From Caballeronia sp031450805 (GTDB lineage Bacteria; Pseudomonadota; Gammaproteobacteria; Burkholderiales; Burkholderiaceae): a DNA stretch of 64,000 nucleotides. Positions 8,907-17,356 of the stretch are shown here, piece after piece. Positions within the stretch are counted from its first letter, which is position 1; every line of letters begins with the position of its first letter. Made by a program: the position numbers and the translations under genes. The stretch lies in NCBI RefSeq assembly GCF_031450805.1, contig NZ_JARTVY010000001.1, positions 2,604,001-2,668,000 on the forward strand, in the 5' to 3' direction. The notes beneath the pieces are model-generated. The model did no database searches. It had not been told where the DNA came from and was given only the letters and a program-made list of their open reading frames with translations.

Positions 8907-9416
8907 ATGAATCAACCGATGGAGCAATCTTCCGGCGGCGCGACGATCGTCGGCAAAGGTGCGGCGACGGCTGCCGGGCCCGGTCCGGACGTGATGGCCG
9001 CGAGCACGCTCGACGACAATCCGGTGCTGAGCAGCGACGGCCACGACGTGGGCTCGGTGAAGGAAATCATGCTGGACGTGCGAAGCGGCCGCATCGCGTA
9101 CGCGGTGTTGTCGAGCGGCGGCTTTCTCGGCATCGGCGACAAGCTGCTGGCGGTGCCGTGGAGCGCGCTCACGCTCGATACCGACAATCGATGCTTCCGC
9201 ATCGCCGCCACCGCCGACCAGGTGCGCAACTCGCCGGGCTTCGACAAGGACGCGTGGCCGTCGATGGCCGACCAGGTCTGGGCGAGCAGCGTTCACCAGC
9301 ATTACGGCCGCGAGCCGTACTGGTCGAGCGACACGCGATCGAGCGACCTCACCCCGACCGGCGCCGTTCCGCCAGCAGGCGTGGACGCTCCCGAAGCGGG
9401 CGGCGTGAAGCTGTAA
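8907..9416 (+). CDS. PRC-barrel domain protein
   Basis: 169 residues. AGGAG stands 8 bases before the ATG. Residues 30-110 match a PRC-barrel: VMAASTLDDNPVLSSDGHDV, then IMLDVRSGRIAYAVLSSGGFLGIGDKLLAVPWSAL. Such small cytoplasmic domains occur in stress-induced bacterial proteins as well as in RimM and photosynthetic reaction centres. The C-terminal 50 residues are polar and likely disordered. In Burkholderia similar genes are found among general stress genes; that role is an inference here. Confidence 0.85.
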   Translation: MNQPMEQSSGGATIVGKGAATAAGPGPDVMAASTLDDNPVLSSDGHDVGSVKEIMLDVRSGRIAYAVLSSGGFLGIGDKLLAVPWSALTLDTDNRCFRIAATADQVRNSPGFDKDAWPSMADQVWASSVHQHYGREPYWSSDTRSSDLTPTGAVPPAGVDAPEAGGVKL

Positions 9417-9459
9417 TGCGCGCGCGCCGCGACGAATGCGCCGCGGTGCGCCGGCATCG

Positions 9460-9705
9460 CTAGTCGAGCGGACGTTCGCCGAGCGGAATGTCGACGGCTT
9501 CGGAGCCGTCGTCCATCAGAGCGCGAAGCACATCGCTCGCGAAATCTTCGACGGCGAAATGCCATTCGAGCGAACCGACCGGAAAGTCGTTCGGATTGCA
9601 CTTACCTTGCGCGCGACGAATCGCGCCAACGGACAGACTCAGCGCGCGTGCATGCTGAAAGTGAGGATCGTCCGAATCGAGAAACGGCAATTGGTCTTTT
9701 TCCAT
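9460..9705 (-). CDS. Small hypothetical protein
   Basis: 81 residues from an ATG at 9705 with AGG 7 bases before it. The sequence (MEKDQLPFLDSDDPHFQHAR...) is acidic and soluble, with no signal peptide, membrane segment or recognised domain. It contains one cysteine and ends ERPLD. Codon use is like that of its neighbours. I do not recognise the family. It is convergent with the PRC-barrel gene. Confidence 0.6.
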   Translation of the reverse strand: MEKDQLPFLDSDDPHFQHARALSLSVGAIRRAQGKCNPNDFPVGSLEWHFAVEDFASDVLRALMDDGSEAVDIPLGERPLD

Positions 9706-9842
9706 GACAGCCTGAGGCCCCCGTCGCTGACACATGACAACAATATCGGCCGGGTTTGCTTGTTCTTTAGCCCGGCTTTTCGAATCTGCCGTTCGCGCAC
9801 TGCGCGCTGCGTCGACGCGAACGGATAAGGCAAAGGACGTTG

Positions 9843-10070
9843 ATGAAGCCCTATCGGAACCTGGCCGGCAACTCCGGCGTATCCGCATTCGAGATTTTGA
9901 ATGATGGCATCAGGGTCCGCTTCGCCAACGGCGTCACTTATTTGTACGACTACGGCACGCCGGGCCGGGCGCATGTCGAGCGGATGAAACGCTACGCCCG
10001 CGCCGGACGCGGACTCAGCAGTTACATCTCGCAGGAGCACCCGCCCTACGCCGCCAAAAGCGATGATTGA
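9843..10070 (+). CDS. Small KTSC-like protein
   Basis: 75 residues. AGGA lies 5 bases before the ATG at 9843. The pattern SGVSAFEILNDGIRVRFANG, then VTYLYDYGTPGRAHVERMK and GLSSYISQEH resembles the small KTSC fold (a short beta-meander in which a residue set near the C-terminus gives the family its name), found alone or fused to lysyl-tRNA synthetases and nucleases. The match is by eye and no function is known. It is convergent with the DUF2968 gene. Confidence 0.65.
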   Translation: MKPYRNLAGNSGVSAFEILNDGIRVRFANGVTYLYDYGTPGRAHVERMKRYARAGRGLSSYISQEHPPYAAKSDD

Positions 10071-10102
10071 GCGCCACGGGCGCTCTCTTCGTTGTATCGC
10101 CC

Positions 10103-10843
10103 TTAACGACCCGACGGCACGAACGGAACGTTCTCGTTGCTGGCCGCGGTCAACTGATGCATCTGCCGCTGCAGCTTGTTCAACTGCGCCTGTGCGGCGG
10201 CGCGGCGCGCTTCCAGTTGCGCGAGTTCCTTGCGCGCCTCCTGCTGTCTGAGCGCGACTTCCTGGTCCTGGCTGCTGCCGCGCTGCAGGTCGACGCGCAC
10301 GCGTTCCACCTGCGCTTCGGATTCGGCGATGAGCCGCGCGAACTGATCGTTCTGCGCCTGCAGATGCACCCGCCGCATGTCGGCCTCGGCGAGGCGGATG
10401 GCCTGCTCCACGAAGTGACGGAAGGCCGGCTCGGCCGCGCCGATATCGCCGGCCTTCAGCACACGCCAGACGGCGTCGTCGTGAAGAAGCACGGCGTAGT
10501 ATGTGAGGTCGCGCGGATAGAACAGCAGGCTCACCGAATAGACGAAGCTCCGGAACGTGCGAAACGTCGCGAGCGCCGATTGCTGCATCAGCCATTCGAC
10601 CTCCGCGATCTGCGCGGCTTGGAGCGCCTGCGGTCCCGGCTGCGACGCTGCGCCGAGCGGCCGCAGCGGAGTCACGCGCGTGGACGGCGTCGGGGGCGCG
10701 GACTTCGGCAGAAGGTCGTCGGGTCCGGCTTCGTCATCCGGTTTCGGGGGCGCGGTGAAACGAACCGGCGCATTGTTTTTTTGCCGCAGGAACGACGGCG
10801 CGTTTTCGAGCAGGGTGCCTCGTCTGCTTAGCAGGCTTTTCAC
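10103..10843 (-). CDS. DUF2968 family protein with C-terminal coiled coil
   Basis: 246 residues from a GTG start with GGAG 6 bases upstream; an ATG at 10876 is in frame but lacks a ribosome binding site. The core (VEWLMQQSALATFRTFRSFV, YPRDLTYYAVLLHDDAVWRV) resembles DUF2968, a family largely limited to Burkholderiales. Residues of the last third form a long heptad-like coiled coil (VERVRVDLQRG...QLNKLQRQMHQL). Two Pro-rich linkers precede the core. Location and role are unknown. Confidence 0.78.
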   Translation of the reverse strand: MKSLLSRRGTLLENAPSFLRQKNNAPVRFTAPPKPDDEAGPDDLLPKSAPPTPSTRVTPLRPLGAASQPGPQALQAAQIAEVEWLMQQSALATFRTFRSFVYSVSLLFYPRDLTYYAVLLHDDAVWRVLKAGDIGAAEPAFRHFVEQAIRLAEADMRRVHLQAQNDQFARLIAESEAQVERVRVDLQRGSSQDQEVALRQQEARKELAQLEARRAAAQAQLNKLQRQMHQLTAASNENVPFVPSGR

Positions 10844-11117
10844 AGTAACTCCAGGGTTGGCTTGCCGACACGGCATCGCGGGCGAGTTCGCGAAGCGAAA
10901 TCATGAAACCCGCAATTTTAGTCAACGTTGCTTGCGCTTATTCCGATTGCAAATGATGTCGCGGCGACAGTATCGGCTGATGAAACCCAAGTATAGGCGA
11001 GTGATTAGGGGATGCAATCGAAGCCTCACGAAGCTATGTCAGTGTTTTAATCGACGGGCAAAACGTGAAAATTCATGCAGAATTACGTTTCGCGCGCAAG
11101 GCTAGAATTACAGATAA

Positions 11118-11699
11118 TCACGAATGGCGATAAACGGCCTGTGTCCCGCTGATTCGCAGATTAGCCAACTGCGCGGACCGTGCTTTCGACATCAACGCGA
11201 CCATGCGCATGATCCGAACACCCTGGATGCCGCAGCCGATACCGGGCGTCGGCGCAACGAGCGCTTCCAGCGAGTGCAGCCTTCCATAGAATTCGATGAC
11301 GGGCGCTGCGGGCGGCATGTCATCGTCCGGTATCGCCGGGCTCGAATGTGCGAGCACCGGCTCGCACAGCCGGTCCGGCCCCGCCGGCTGGTCGCCGAGT
11401 GAATCGGCGAGGACCTCGGGCGGCTCGTAATGCAGCCGGCCTTCGCTCCGATCGCGAAAATATTCGTAGACCGCTTCGAGATGAGCCATCGACGTTTGTT
11501 CGACGCGCCGGGCCGTGGCCGCGCATCGCTGCAATCTCCAGTTCTCACGCTGGCTGACGGCAGCGATCAGGTCGGCGATGTGCGTCCTCAACTCTGCTTC
11601 ACGCCGCGCAATCAGAGCCTGGAGCATTCTGGCTTCCTCAGTGTCCGCATCGGGCAAGCGTTCGCTCCATGCCAATAAATCGTCAAGTTTGATCGACAT
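11118..11699 (-). CDS. Hypothetical protein
   Basis: 193 residues. GGAG stands 6 bases before the ATG (MSIKLDDLLAWSERL), which supports translation. The first 90 residues are helical and charged, the middle is Pro/Asp-rich (PAIPDDDMPPAAPVIEF), and there is no signal peptide or membrane segment. I recognise no family. The 270 bases upstream of its neighbour and the 220 bases downstream hold nothing evident. It belongs to a run of small, taxon-restricted genes from 9.4 to 14.2 kb. Confidence 0.65.
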   Translation of the reverse strand: MSIKLDDLLAWSERLPDADTEEARMLQALIARREAELRTHIADLIAAVSQRENWRLQRCAATARRVEQTSMAHLEAVYEYFRDRSEGRLHYEPPEVLADSLGDQPAGPDRLCEPVLAHSSPAIPDDDMPPAAPVIEFYGRLHSLEALVAPTPGIGCGIQGVRIMRMVALMSKARSAQLANLRISGTQAVYRHS

Positions 11700-11921
11700 G
11701 AATCACTCCGTCGCAATAAGCCATTGAATCGTCTTCCGGGCGGCTGAAATTTGTTTGGATCGCGAATTGTAATGAATCGGGATTCAATTGCCAGTCAGTT
11801 TGCGCTGATACACCTTATCGTAGTCGTTTTAGTCAGGGACGGCACCGTGCCAACGGCCCGGCACGCTCGATGCTGAACGAGTGCAGCGGCGCGTCTTGCG
11901 CCCGATACCAAGGAGACAGTC

Positions 11922-12206
11922 ATGAAAGCGACCGCAGCAATAGCAGGCGCGCTTCTCGCGCTTGCCAGCACAGCCACTTTCGCGCAAGACATGTCGCGCG
12001 ATCAGATGAATCAACGCCCCAAGCCGATGCAGGGGCAAACGAGCGCATCGCCGACGCCGGGCTCCCACGATGCATCGCAAGGTGGCGCCCAGGCCGGGAC
12101 GTCCGGTAGCGGAACGCTGATGCAGCAGCGGGAACAAGGCATGTCTCCAGATGCCTCGACAGCGCCGGCCGGTGGCGGGAAGGCGACCGGTACGATGAAG
12201 CAGTAG
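11922..12206 (+). CDS. Small secreted hypothetical protein
   Basis: 94 residues with a clear signal peptide (MKATAAIAGALLALASTATFA, cut before QDMSRD). The mature part of about 73 residues is polar, rich in Gln, Gly, Ser and Met, without cysteine, and probably disordered. AAGGAG lies 8 bases before the ATG. A strong hairpin follows the stop. Similar short periplasmic peptides of unknown role are common in Burkholderia and are often stress-responsive, but nothing here shows that. Confidence 0.75.
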   Translation: MKATAAIAGALLALASTATFAQDMSRDQMNQRPKPMQGQTSASPTPGSHDASQGGAQAGTSGSGTLMQQREQGMSPDASTAPAGGGKATGTMKQ

Positions 12207-12213
12207 GCAGCGT

Positions 12214-12255
12214 GATGATGCCTGCGCCTAATGCGCGCAGGCATCATCGATTGAT
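12214..12255 (+). terminator. Hairpin terminator after the secreted peptide gene
   Basis: Perfect 14-base stem (GATGATGCCTGCGC and its complement) with a 7-base loop, starting 8 bases after the stop. The following T-rich stretch is weak (GATTGATTGTGT). Confidence 0.65.
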
Positions 12256-12738
12256 TGTGTCGCATCGATGCAATGTGTAAAGGTTCGTTGCGCGTGACGT
12301 GAATAGGAAAATTCCGGCTGCAATTTGCGGGGCCAACCGCTTAAATGCCTTCTTCATGGGTGAGATGAGGCAACCTGCAGTGAAGGCACTTCGCATTTCA
12401 GTCTCGGCAGATACGGTGCAACGCCCACGCGCGCGATTGCGTCATCGGTGAAGCTCCCGTTTGTATCCGATGGCATAGGAAACGCCTGGGGGCTGCAGGA
12501 TTCGACTGCCCGTAAGCAGATGCCGCTGAAAAAGCGCACTGCTCTCATGTTCCGCGACATAGGCGCCCGCCCTGCCCGCGAATTTCTGCTGCCACAGACC
12601 CATCCCGACCCCGTGTTGGCCACGCGCTGAAGCACGCCCCGCTACCGGTGCGGACGCTCCGTTCGCCCGACCGAAGCCGCGACGTGCGCCGGCTCGCGCA
12701 GCAGCCCTTTTGCATTTCGACAACGACAAAAATACTTC
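12256..12738. other. Region without a convincing gene
   Basis: About 480 bases. Reading frames on both strands are open here, but none has a ribosome binding site or recognisable protein. A minus-strand frame ending at 12442 gives a protein-like stretch (AYVAEHESSALFQRHLLTG) that could be a decayed gene end. Base composition is slightly less GC-rich than in nearby genes. Confidence 0.4.
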
Positions 12739-13023
12739 ATGCCCGTACGTAACGCCTTCCGACTTTTCATGATTTCTGTTGCGGCGACGGTGATCGCCGG
12801 CCCGGCCTTTGCCAAGTACACCGAAGAGTGGGTGAACGGTAAAGATGTTGCGAAGCCACAGGCCACGACTCGCGGTAATGCGCACGTATCCGTCTCGCAA
12901 ACCACCGACGCGCCGCATGATCACAGCAAATCCAAAGCGTCCAGTTCTCCGTTCGCGTCCGATCCGATCGCTGCATTCGCAGACGACCCGATTGCTGCAT
13001 TCGCGCGGTCGCGAACGAAGTAG
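12739..13023 (+). CDS. Small secreted hypothetical protein with C-terminal repeat
   Basis: 94 residues. The N-terminus MPVRNAFRLFMISVAATVIA ends in GPAFA, a standard signal peptidase I site before KYTEEWVNG. The mature domain is polar and ends in a nine-residue near-duplication (DPIAAFADDPIAAFARS). No family is recognised. It is followed by a bidirectional terminator shared with the DUF3597 gene. Confidence 0.7.
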   Translation: MPVRNAFRLFMISVAATVIAGPAFAKYTEEWVNGKDVAKPQATTRGNAHVSVSQTTDAPHDHSKSKASSSPFASDPIAAFADDPIAAFARSRTK

Positions 13024-13064
13024 GCTCGAGTTCGCGCTCACCTGCGTCTAGCAGAAATAGCAGA

Positions 13065-13103
13065 AGCCCGCGACTGGCTGATTCGCCCGTCGCGGGCTTT
13101 CGT
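13065..13103. terminator. Bidirectional terminator
   Basis: AGCCCGCGAC pairs with GTCGCGGGCT across a 14-base loop, followed by TTTCGTTTG on the plus strand. It separates the convergent secreted-peptide and DUF3597 genes. Confidence 0.6.
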
Positions 13104-13118
13104 TTGTCCGTCGAGCGC

Positions 13119-13505
13119 TTAGCCGATCAGATCGGCCGGCAGCTTGCCGCCGTTGGCTGCGAGCGCCCGCATCAACTGCTTGTGCAACCAGATGTTCATC
13201 GATGCGGAGTCGTTCATGTCGCCGCTGTAATGCAGTTCAGTCGCGAGCTGCTTGCGGTGATCGAGACTGCTGTCGACTTGCAACAGCTTCATCAGGTCGA
13301 CGATCGACACGCGCCAGTTGAGCGTCTGGCTGCTCTCGCTCGCGAGCTGGTCCATCACGGCTGCGACGTCGATATCCGTCAGCGCCTGCGGCGAAGTGGC
13401 CTCGACGACGGGTGCGGGCGTCGGATCCGGCTCCACGACGGGTGCGGGCTGCTCGGGCTTTGCTCTGTGGAAGATCTTGCCCACGATGTCACCGAAGATA
13501 CTCAT
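13119..13505 (-). CDS. DUF3597 family protein
   Basis: 128 residues from the ATG at 13505 (MSIFGDIVGKIF). The segment from about residue 45, with DVAAVMDQLASESSQTLNWR, SIVDLMKLL, then LATELHYSGDMNDSASMNIW and LHKQLMRALAANGG, matches DUF3597, a domain seen in LysM-linked and stand-alone small proteins. A Pro/Val-rich linker (EQPAPVVEPDPTPAPVVE) joins it to the N-terminus. An in-frame ATG at 13769 would add 88 residues with no family support. Function unknown. Confidence 0.85.
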   Translation of the reverse strand: MSIFGDIVGKIFHRAKPEQPAPVVEPDPTPAPVVEATSPQALTDIDVAAVMDQLASESSQTLNWRVSIVDLMKLLQVDSSLDHRKQLATELHYSGDMNDSASMNIWLHKQLMRALAANGGKLPADLIG

Positions 13506-13881
13506 CTTTGTGTCCTTGTTCGAATTGAAATGCTGCGGTATGCGGCTCGGCGCTGGTATGCGGCGAGCCTGCCGCGGCTCAACGCGCGCACCGCGGATCA
13601 GTTGACTCTTGTAGACAATTCGAGCGAGATTGTGACGAATTATTCCAGCGTTTCGGTTAGTACAACATCTTGTCCTGGGTGCGAGTGTGCGGTCGTCGGA
13701 CGAAGCGTTAGGATCAACGAGACCGATCGCCACAAGCGACGGTCTGCAAAGCGTCAGGCGACACTGCACCCTGCTCTTGGCTGCGCGTATTCAGAAGCAC
13801 GCGGTCGCCTACCGCACGCGATGTGGACGCGCACCCTTCACAGAACAGACAGCGCAGCATCAAAACGCGTCCGCCGCTGGT
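13506..13881. other. Intergenic region upstream of the DUF3597 gene
   Basis: About 375 bases with no supported gene; the 5' regulatory region of DUF3597 lies here. A short AT-rich patch (GTGACGAATTATTCC) at about 13632-13646 is the likely promoter zone, but no clear hexamer pair is seen. Confidence 0.4.
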
Positions 13882-14130
13882 CTACGGCATCTGCCGCATC
13901 GCTTTCCTTGCCTGCCGGGCTCGCTTTCGTCGCAAATCGCTGAGCACTTTTCGAAGTGCATCGTACTGCTCCCAGTAGCCCAGCTCCTTGAGCCAATGGC
14001 GCACCTGTACAGGACTGACGCCGCGCTCGAGGGCGGCGTCCTGCATCGTGATGTCGCCCCGCAAGAGCCGTCTGGCGACCGCACGCTGCTGGGCCTTTGT
14101 GGTGGTCGGTGCAGGAGGTATGGCTCGCAT
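13882..14130 (-). CDS. Small helix-turn-helix-like protein
   Basis: 82 residues. The middle, RAVARRLLRGDITMQDAALE followed by RGVSPVQVRHWLKELGYW, reads like a tri-helical DNA-binding unit in which AALERGVSPVQVRHWL is the helix-turn-helix. The C-terminus is strongly basic (LRRKRARQARKAMRQMP). This pattern occurs in small phage or transposon regulators. There is no strong ribosome binding site. It may be a stand-alone regulator or a remnant. Confidence 0.5.
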   Translation of the reverse strand: MRAIPPAPTTTKAQQRAVARRLLRGDITMQDAALERGVSPVQVRHWLKELGYWEQYDALRKVLSDLRRKRARQARKAMRQMP

Positions 14131-14313
14131 AGAAAAATGGTCCGTTATAAGTCAGCGTGTGGCATCGCCGAACTGCTCGGCAAACGATTAATCGAAAGAG
14201 GAACGCACCAGCGATCTTGTAGCAACGTGATGGGTCGGCTGCGAGCGCGAAAGCTAGGGCTGGATCGAGTGCTCAATCGGGGCGCGAGGACGTACCGTTG
14301 GCGCCGAGCGCTT

Positions 14314-14377
14314 TCCAGTCGTCCAGTCGTCCAGTCGTCCAGTCGTCCAGTCGTCCAGTCGTCCAGTCGTCCAGTCG
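14314..14377. repeat. Tandem octamer repeat, 8 copies of TCCAGTCG
   Basis: Eight perfect head-to-tail copies of TCCAGTCG (64 bases). The flanks are non-repetitive. It lies in a stretch with no convincing gene, between the HTH-like gene and tRNA-Ser. Perfect short-unit arrays of this length change copy number by slippage. Confidence 0.97.
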
Positions 14378-14532
14378 GCCGGTGCGCGCGCACGGGTTCC
14401 GTGAGGTATAGCGTCCTATTACGGAACGACGCTACCCTCGCCCACGATCCGTGTCGATGTGTATCGCCATGTCGCGGCGGGTGCGACGCACTTTCATGAG
14501 CGCAAAAAGGCGTTCATGCATAACCGCTGAAA

Positions 14533-14562
14533 ACGCCGCATGTCTGGCTGAACATGCGGCGT
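14533..14562 (-). terminator. Strong hairpin, terminator-like on the minus strand
   Basis: Perfect 11-base stem (ACGCCGCATGT and its complement) with an 8-base loop. On the minus strand it is followed by TTTTC. No clear minus-strand gene upstream needs it. Confidence 0.45.
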
Positions 14563-14564
14563 GT

Positions 14565-14762
14565 ATGCTCGGACGATTGAACGCTGTTTCGTCCCATAGG
14601 CGGACGATCTTTCTCGTCGCGCTTGTCTCCTTCATCCTTTTCGCTTCCTTATCAATTAGTGGATGGATGCATGACGGAAATTGGATCGCACCTGCTGGTC
14701 CTCTCGCTATCGGAGAAGCCCTAAAAGCGTATTGCCAGCAAAGGCTGAGTAGCAATCAGTAG
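14565..14762 (+). CDS. Possible small membrane protein (uncertain)
   Basis: A 65-codon frame with one convincing membrane segment, RRTIFLVALVSFILFASLSI, followed by a short polar domain with one cysteine. It lacks a ribosome binding site and begins 2 bases after a strong hairpin, so expression is doubtful. Codon use is less GC-biased than in surrounding genes, as expected of acquired or non-coding DNA. Confidence 0.25.
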   Translation: MLGRLNAVSSHRRTIFLVALVSFILFASLSISGWMHDGNWIAPAGPLAIGEALKAYCQQRLSSNQ

Positions 14763-15153
14763 CAGATGATTGCGTCGCGACGCCTCAGCGCGTGCCGACA
14801 TCCAAGTCTCAATCGGAATTGCGACGGTGACAGGAATACACGGTTCTTTTCACAACATGTGACGGTAGCCGCGCCCTGCCCAGGTGCCCGGGAGCAGCAT
14901 CGCCCTCACAGGCGGAAGTCGTGTGCGTCGGCTCGCTCTAGATCATTCGTCATCCTAACTTCCTAAGGTGGATTACGCCCGAACCGATGCAGTGCTATCA
15001 GGAGTCAGGGCAATGGCCGGAACGGCTAAGCGCTGCGAACACGAAGAAGCCATACATCGATAGTCGACGCGGCAACGGCAAGCAGCGTGACGCATGAAGC
15101 GGAAGCGACCGATAAGATCGAGCCCGGCATGGACGAATACGGACCGGCAAAAC
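14763..15153. other. Region without a gene before tRNA-Ser
   Basis: About 390 bases with no frame I can support on either strand, no repeat and no RNA I recognise. Together with 14131-14564 it makes the longest poorly coding stretch of the window. Confidence 0.5.
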
Positions 15154-15187
15154 AAAAAATCCCGCAAGTCATCGACTGTGCGGGATT
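15154..15187 (-). terminator. Terminator after tRNA-Ser
   Basis: Perfect 9-base stem (AATCCCGCA and its complement) followed on the minus strand by a run of six T. It lies 11 bases beyond the tRNA 3' end. Confidence 0.85.
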
Positions 15188-15198
15188 AAGAAAATTGC

Positions 15199-15288
15199 TG
15201 GCGGAGAGAGGGGGATTCGAACCCCCGATAGGTTTTACCCTATACACGCTTTCCAGGCGTGCGACTTAAACCGCTCATCCATCTCTCC
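15199..15288 (-). tRNA. tRNA-Ser (GGA)
   Basis: 90 bases with encoded CCA. On the minus strand it starts GGAGAGATGGATGAGCGG and has the anticodon stem-loop CACGCCTGGAAAGCGTG, giving anticodon GGA (serine, UCC/UCU codons). The long variable arm (TATAGGGTAAAACCTA) is typical of serine tRNAs. A TATAAT box (complement of 15300-15305) stands 11 bases upstream. Confidence 0.96.
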
Positions 15289-15331
15289 GGAAGACAGCGA
15301 TTATACCAACTTCGCGCCGCCCGCCTAGCCC

Positions 15332-17356
15332 CTAAGGGTGACGAATGTAATCGACCAGTGCGCGCGTGTATTCATCGGGCTTGCGATCGAACAGACTCAC
15401 CGCGATCGCCACCGCGAATCCGGCCGGCACGCCGAACACGCCCGATCCGATCGGCTCGATCCCCAGCCAGCGCGGCCCGTCGAAGCCCGTCAGATGAGTA
15501 AAGAATGGATACGTCGACACGATGTAGTACACGCATACCACCAGCCCCGCGATCATCCCCGCGACGACCCCTCGCTGCGTCGTTCGCTTCCAGAACACGC
15601 CCAGCACGAGCGCCGGAAACAGTCCCGACGCGGCCAGCGAGAACGCCGCGCCCACGAGAAACAGGATATTGCCCGCATTGAGCGACGCCACATACGACGC
15701 CAGCAGCGCGACGCCGAGCAACAGAATCTTCGAAATGGTGACGCGCCGCTGACTCGTCGCGCGGCGATCGACCATGCAGTAATACACGTCGTGCGAGAGC
15801 GCATTGGCGATCGTGAGCAGCAGGCCATCCGCCGTCGAAAGCGCCGCCGCCAGCGCGCCCGCCGCAATCAATCCCGAGATCACATACGGCAGCCCCGCAA
15901 TTTCCGGCGCCGCCAGCACCACCATGTCCGGCTGCATCTGAATGGCGGCCCATCGCACGATGCCGTCGCCGTTCACGTCGCTGATACGGATCAGATACGG
16001 TTCGACGCGCCGCCACTGCGTCACCCACTGCGGCAAGTCCGCGAATCGATGGCCGACGAGTCCCGTCAGAATCTCGTGCTTGATGAGCACCGCGAGCACC
16101 GGCACCGTCAGATAGAACAACGCCACGAAAAACAGCGTCCAGCCGACCGACCGCCGCGCCGACGCCACCGAGGTCGTCGTGTTATAGCGCGTGAGAATGT
16201 GCGGCAGGCTCGCCGTGCCGATCGACAGACAAAGGATCAGCGCCAGAAAGTTCAGTCGATGCGCCTGCGGGCTTTGATCGTCGGTGGACGTGCGGGCGAA
16301 CGCGTCGGTCATCGGCACCGGGGCGGCGACGCGCGCGCTCAGCGCATCGCGTTCGCGGGACCATCGCGCCTGCGCGTCGGCGGGATCGCGGGGAAACGAC
16401 GCCAGTTCCCGCTCGCGCTCGTTGATCTCGCGCAGCGGGCCGTTGCGCCGGCGCAGTTCGGCGATCTCATCGACGAGACGCGCGTGCTCGTCGAAATACG
16501 AACGCGGCAACGCATCGATGCGCTGCTGCACGCGCGCCGCCTGGCGCCCATATTCGGCGCGCACGCGAGCTTCGTCGGGCGACGCCGCCAGTTCGCGTTC
16601 GAGCGTTTCGACACGCTCCAGCACGCGACCATAGCTGAGTTGCGGGAACCAGCCGAGCCCGTCGCGATGGCCGATCATCGATACGGGAATCAGAATCGCA
16701 CTGATCAGGATGATGTACTGCGCGACCTGCGTCCACGTCACCGCGCGCATGCCGCCAAGAAACGAACACACGAGAATGCCTGCCAGCCCGCAGAAGATGC
16801 CGATGGAAAACTCGATGCCGATGAAGCGCGACGCGATCAGCCCGATGCCCTGAATCTGCGCGACCAGATACACGAAGGAGCAGAGAATCGCCGCGAGGGC
16901 GGCCAGTCCGCGCACGAGGTTGCTCGAAAAGCGCGTGCCGAGAAAATCGGGAATCGTGTAGCGCGCGAGCTTGCGCACATAAGGCGCGAGCAGGAACGCG
17001 ACGAGGCAATAGCCGCCGGTCCAGCCCATCACGTAGGCAAGTCCGTCGTAGCCGCTGGCGTAGATGGATCCGGCGAGGCCGATGAACGACGCCGCCGACA
17101 GCCAGTCCGCCGCCGTCGCCATGCCGTTGAACGCGGACGGCACGCGTCTTCCCGCGACGTAGTACTCGACGAGATCGGAGGTGCGCGACAGCAGGCCGAT
17201 CACGGCATAGACGGCGATCGGCACGAAGAGAAAGACATAGCCGACCCACATGCCCGCCCCCGCCACGCGCTCGATGCGCTCCATCACGAAGATGAACAGC
17301 AGGAAGCCGAGCGTGTACAGCGCGTACGTTAGAATGAGGCGATTCGTGAGCTTCAT
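15332..17356 (-). CDS. Sodium:solute symporter, VC_2705 type, with coiled-coil insertion
   Basis: 674 residues with about 13 membrane segments. The core motifs YYVAGRRVPSAFNGMATAAD and WLSAASFIGLAGSIY (the GRS-like and AADWLSAASF motifs) and ALSTADGLLLTIANALSHD place it in the acetate-permease-like branch of the SSS family. Residues of about 230-350 form a charged helical insertion (VLERVETLERELAASPDEAR and onward) between two membrane segments, probably a cytoplasmic or periplasmic coiled coil. It follows a DUF4212 small subunit with a 4-base ATGA overlap and lies downstream of acs, so a monocarboxylate such as acetate is the likely substrate. Confidence 0.9.
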   Translation of the reverse strand: MKLTNRLILTYALYTLGFLLFIFVMERIERVAGAGMWVGYVFLFVPIAVYAVIGLLSRTSDLVEYYVAGRRVPSAFNGMATAADWLSAASFIGLAGSIYASGYDGLAYVMGWTGGYCLVAFLLAPYVRKLARYTIPDFLGTRFSSNLVRGLAALAAILCSFVYLVAQIQGIGLIASRFIGIEFSIGIFCGLAGILVCSFLGGMRAVTWTQVAQYIILISAILIPVSMIGHRDGLGWFPQLSYGRVLERVETLERELAASPDEARVRAEYGRQAARVQQRIDALPRSYFDEHARLVDEIAELRRRNGPLREINERERELASFPRDPADAQARWSRERDALSARVAAPVPMTDAFARTSTDDQSPQAHRLNFLALILCLSIGTASLPHILTRYNTTTSVASARRSVGWTLFFVALFYLTVPVLAVLIKHEILTGLVGHRFADLPQWVTQWRRVEPYLIRISDVNGDGIVRWAAIQMQPDMVVLAAPEIAGLPYVISGLIAAGALAAALSTADGLLLTIANALSHDVYYCMVDRRATSQRRVTISKILLLGVALLASYVASLNAGNILFLVGAAFSLAASGLFPALVLGVFWKRTTQRGVVAGMIAGLVVCVYYIVSTYPFFTHLTGFDGPRWLGIEPIGSGVFGVPAGFAVAIAVSLFDRKPDEYTRALVDYIRHP

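Noticed and set aside
12442..12621. C-terminal fragment of an unknown protein on the minus strand (ends YAIGYKRELHR)
   Set aside because: It looks protein-like but has no start, no ribosome binding site and no family I recognise. It may be a decayed gene; recorded only as a remark.
14145..14393. Phase-variable gene crossing the octamer array (frames encoding DDWTTGRL repeats)
   Set aside because: The frames lack ribosome binding sites, and codon use and content are not protein-like beyond the repeat.
13119..15288. Prophage or integrative element ending at tRNA-Ser
   Set aside because: No integrase, structural phage gene or duplicated tRNA end was found; only the small HTH-like ORF hints at it.
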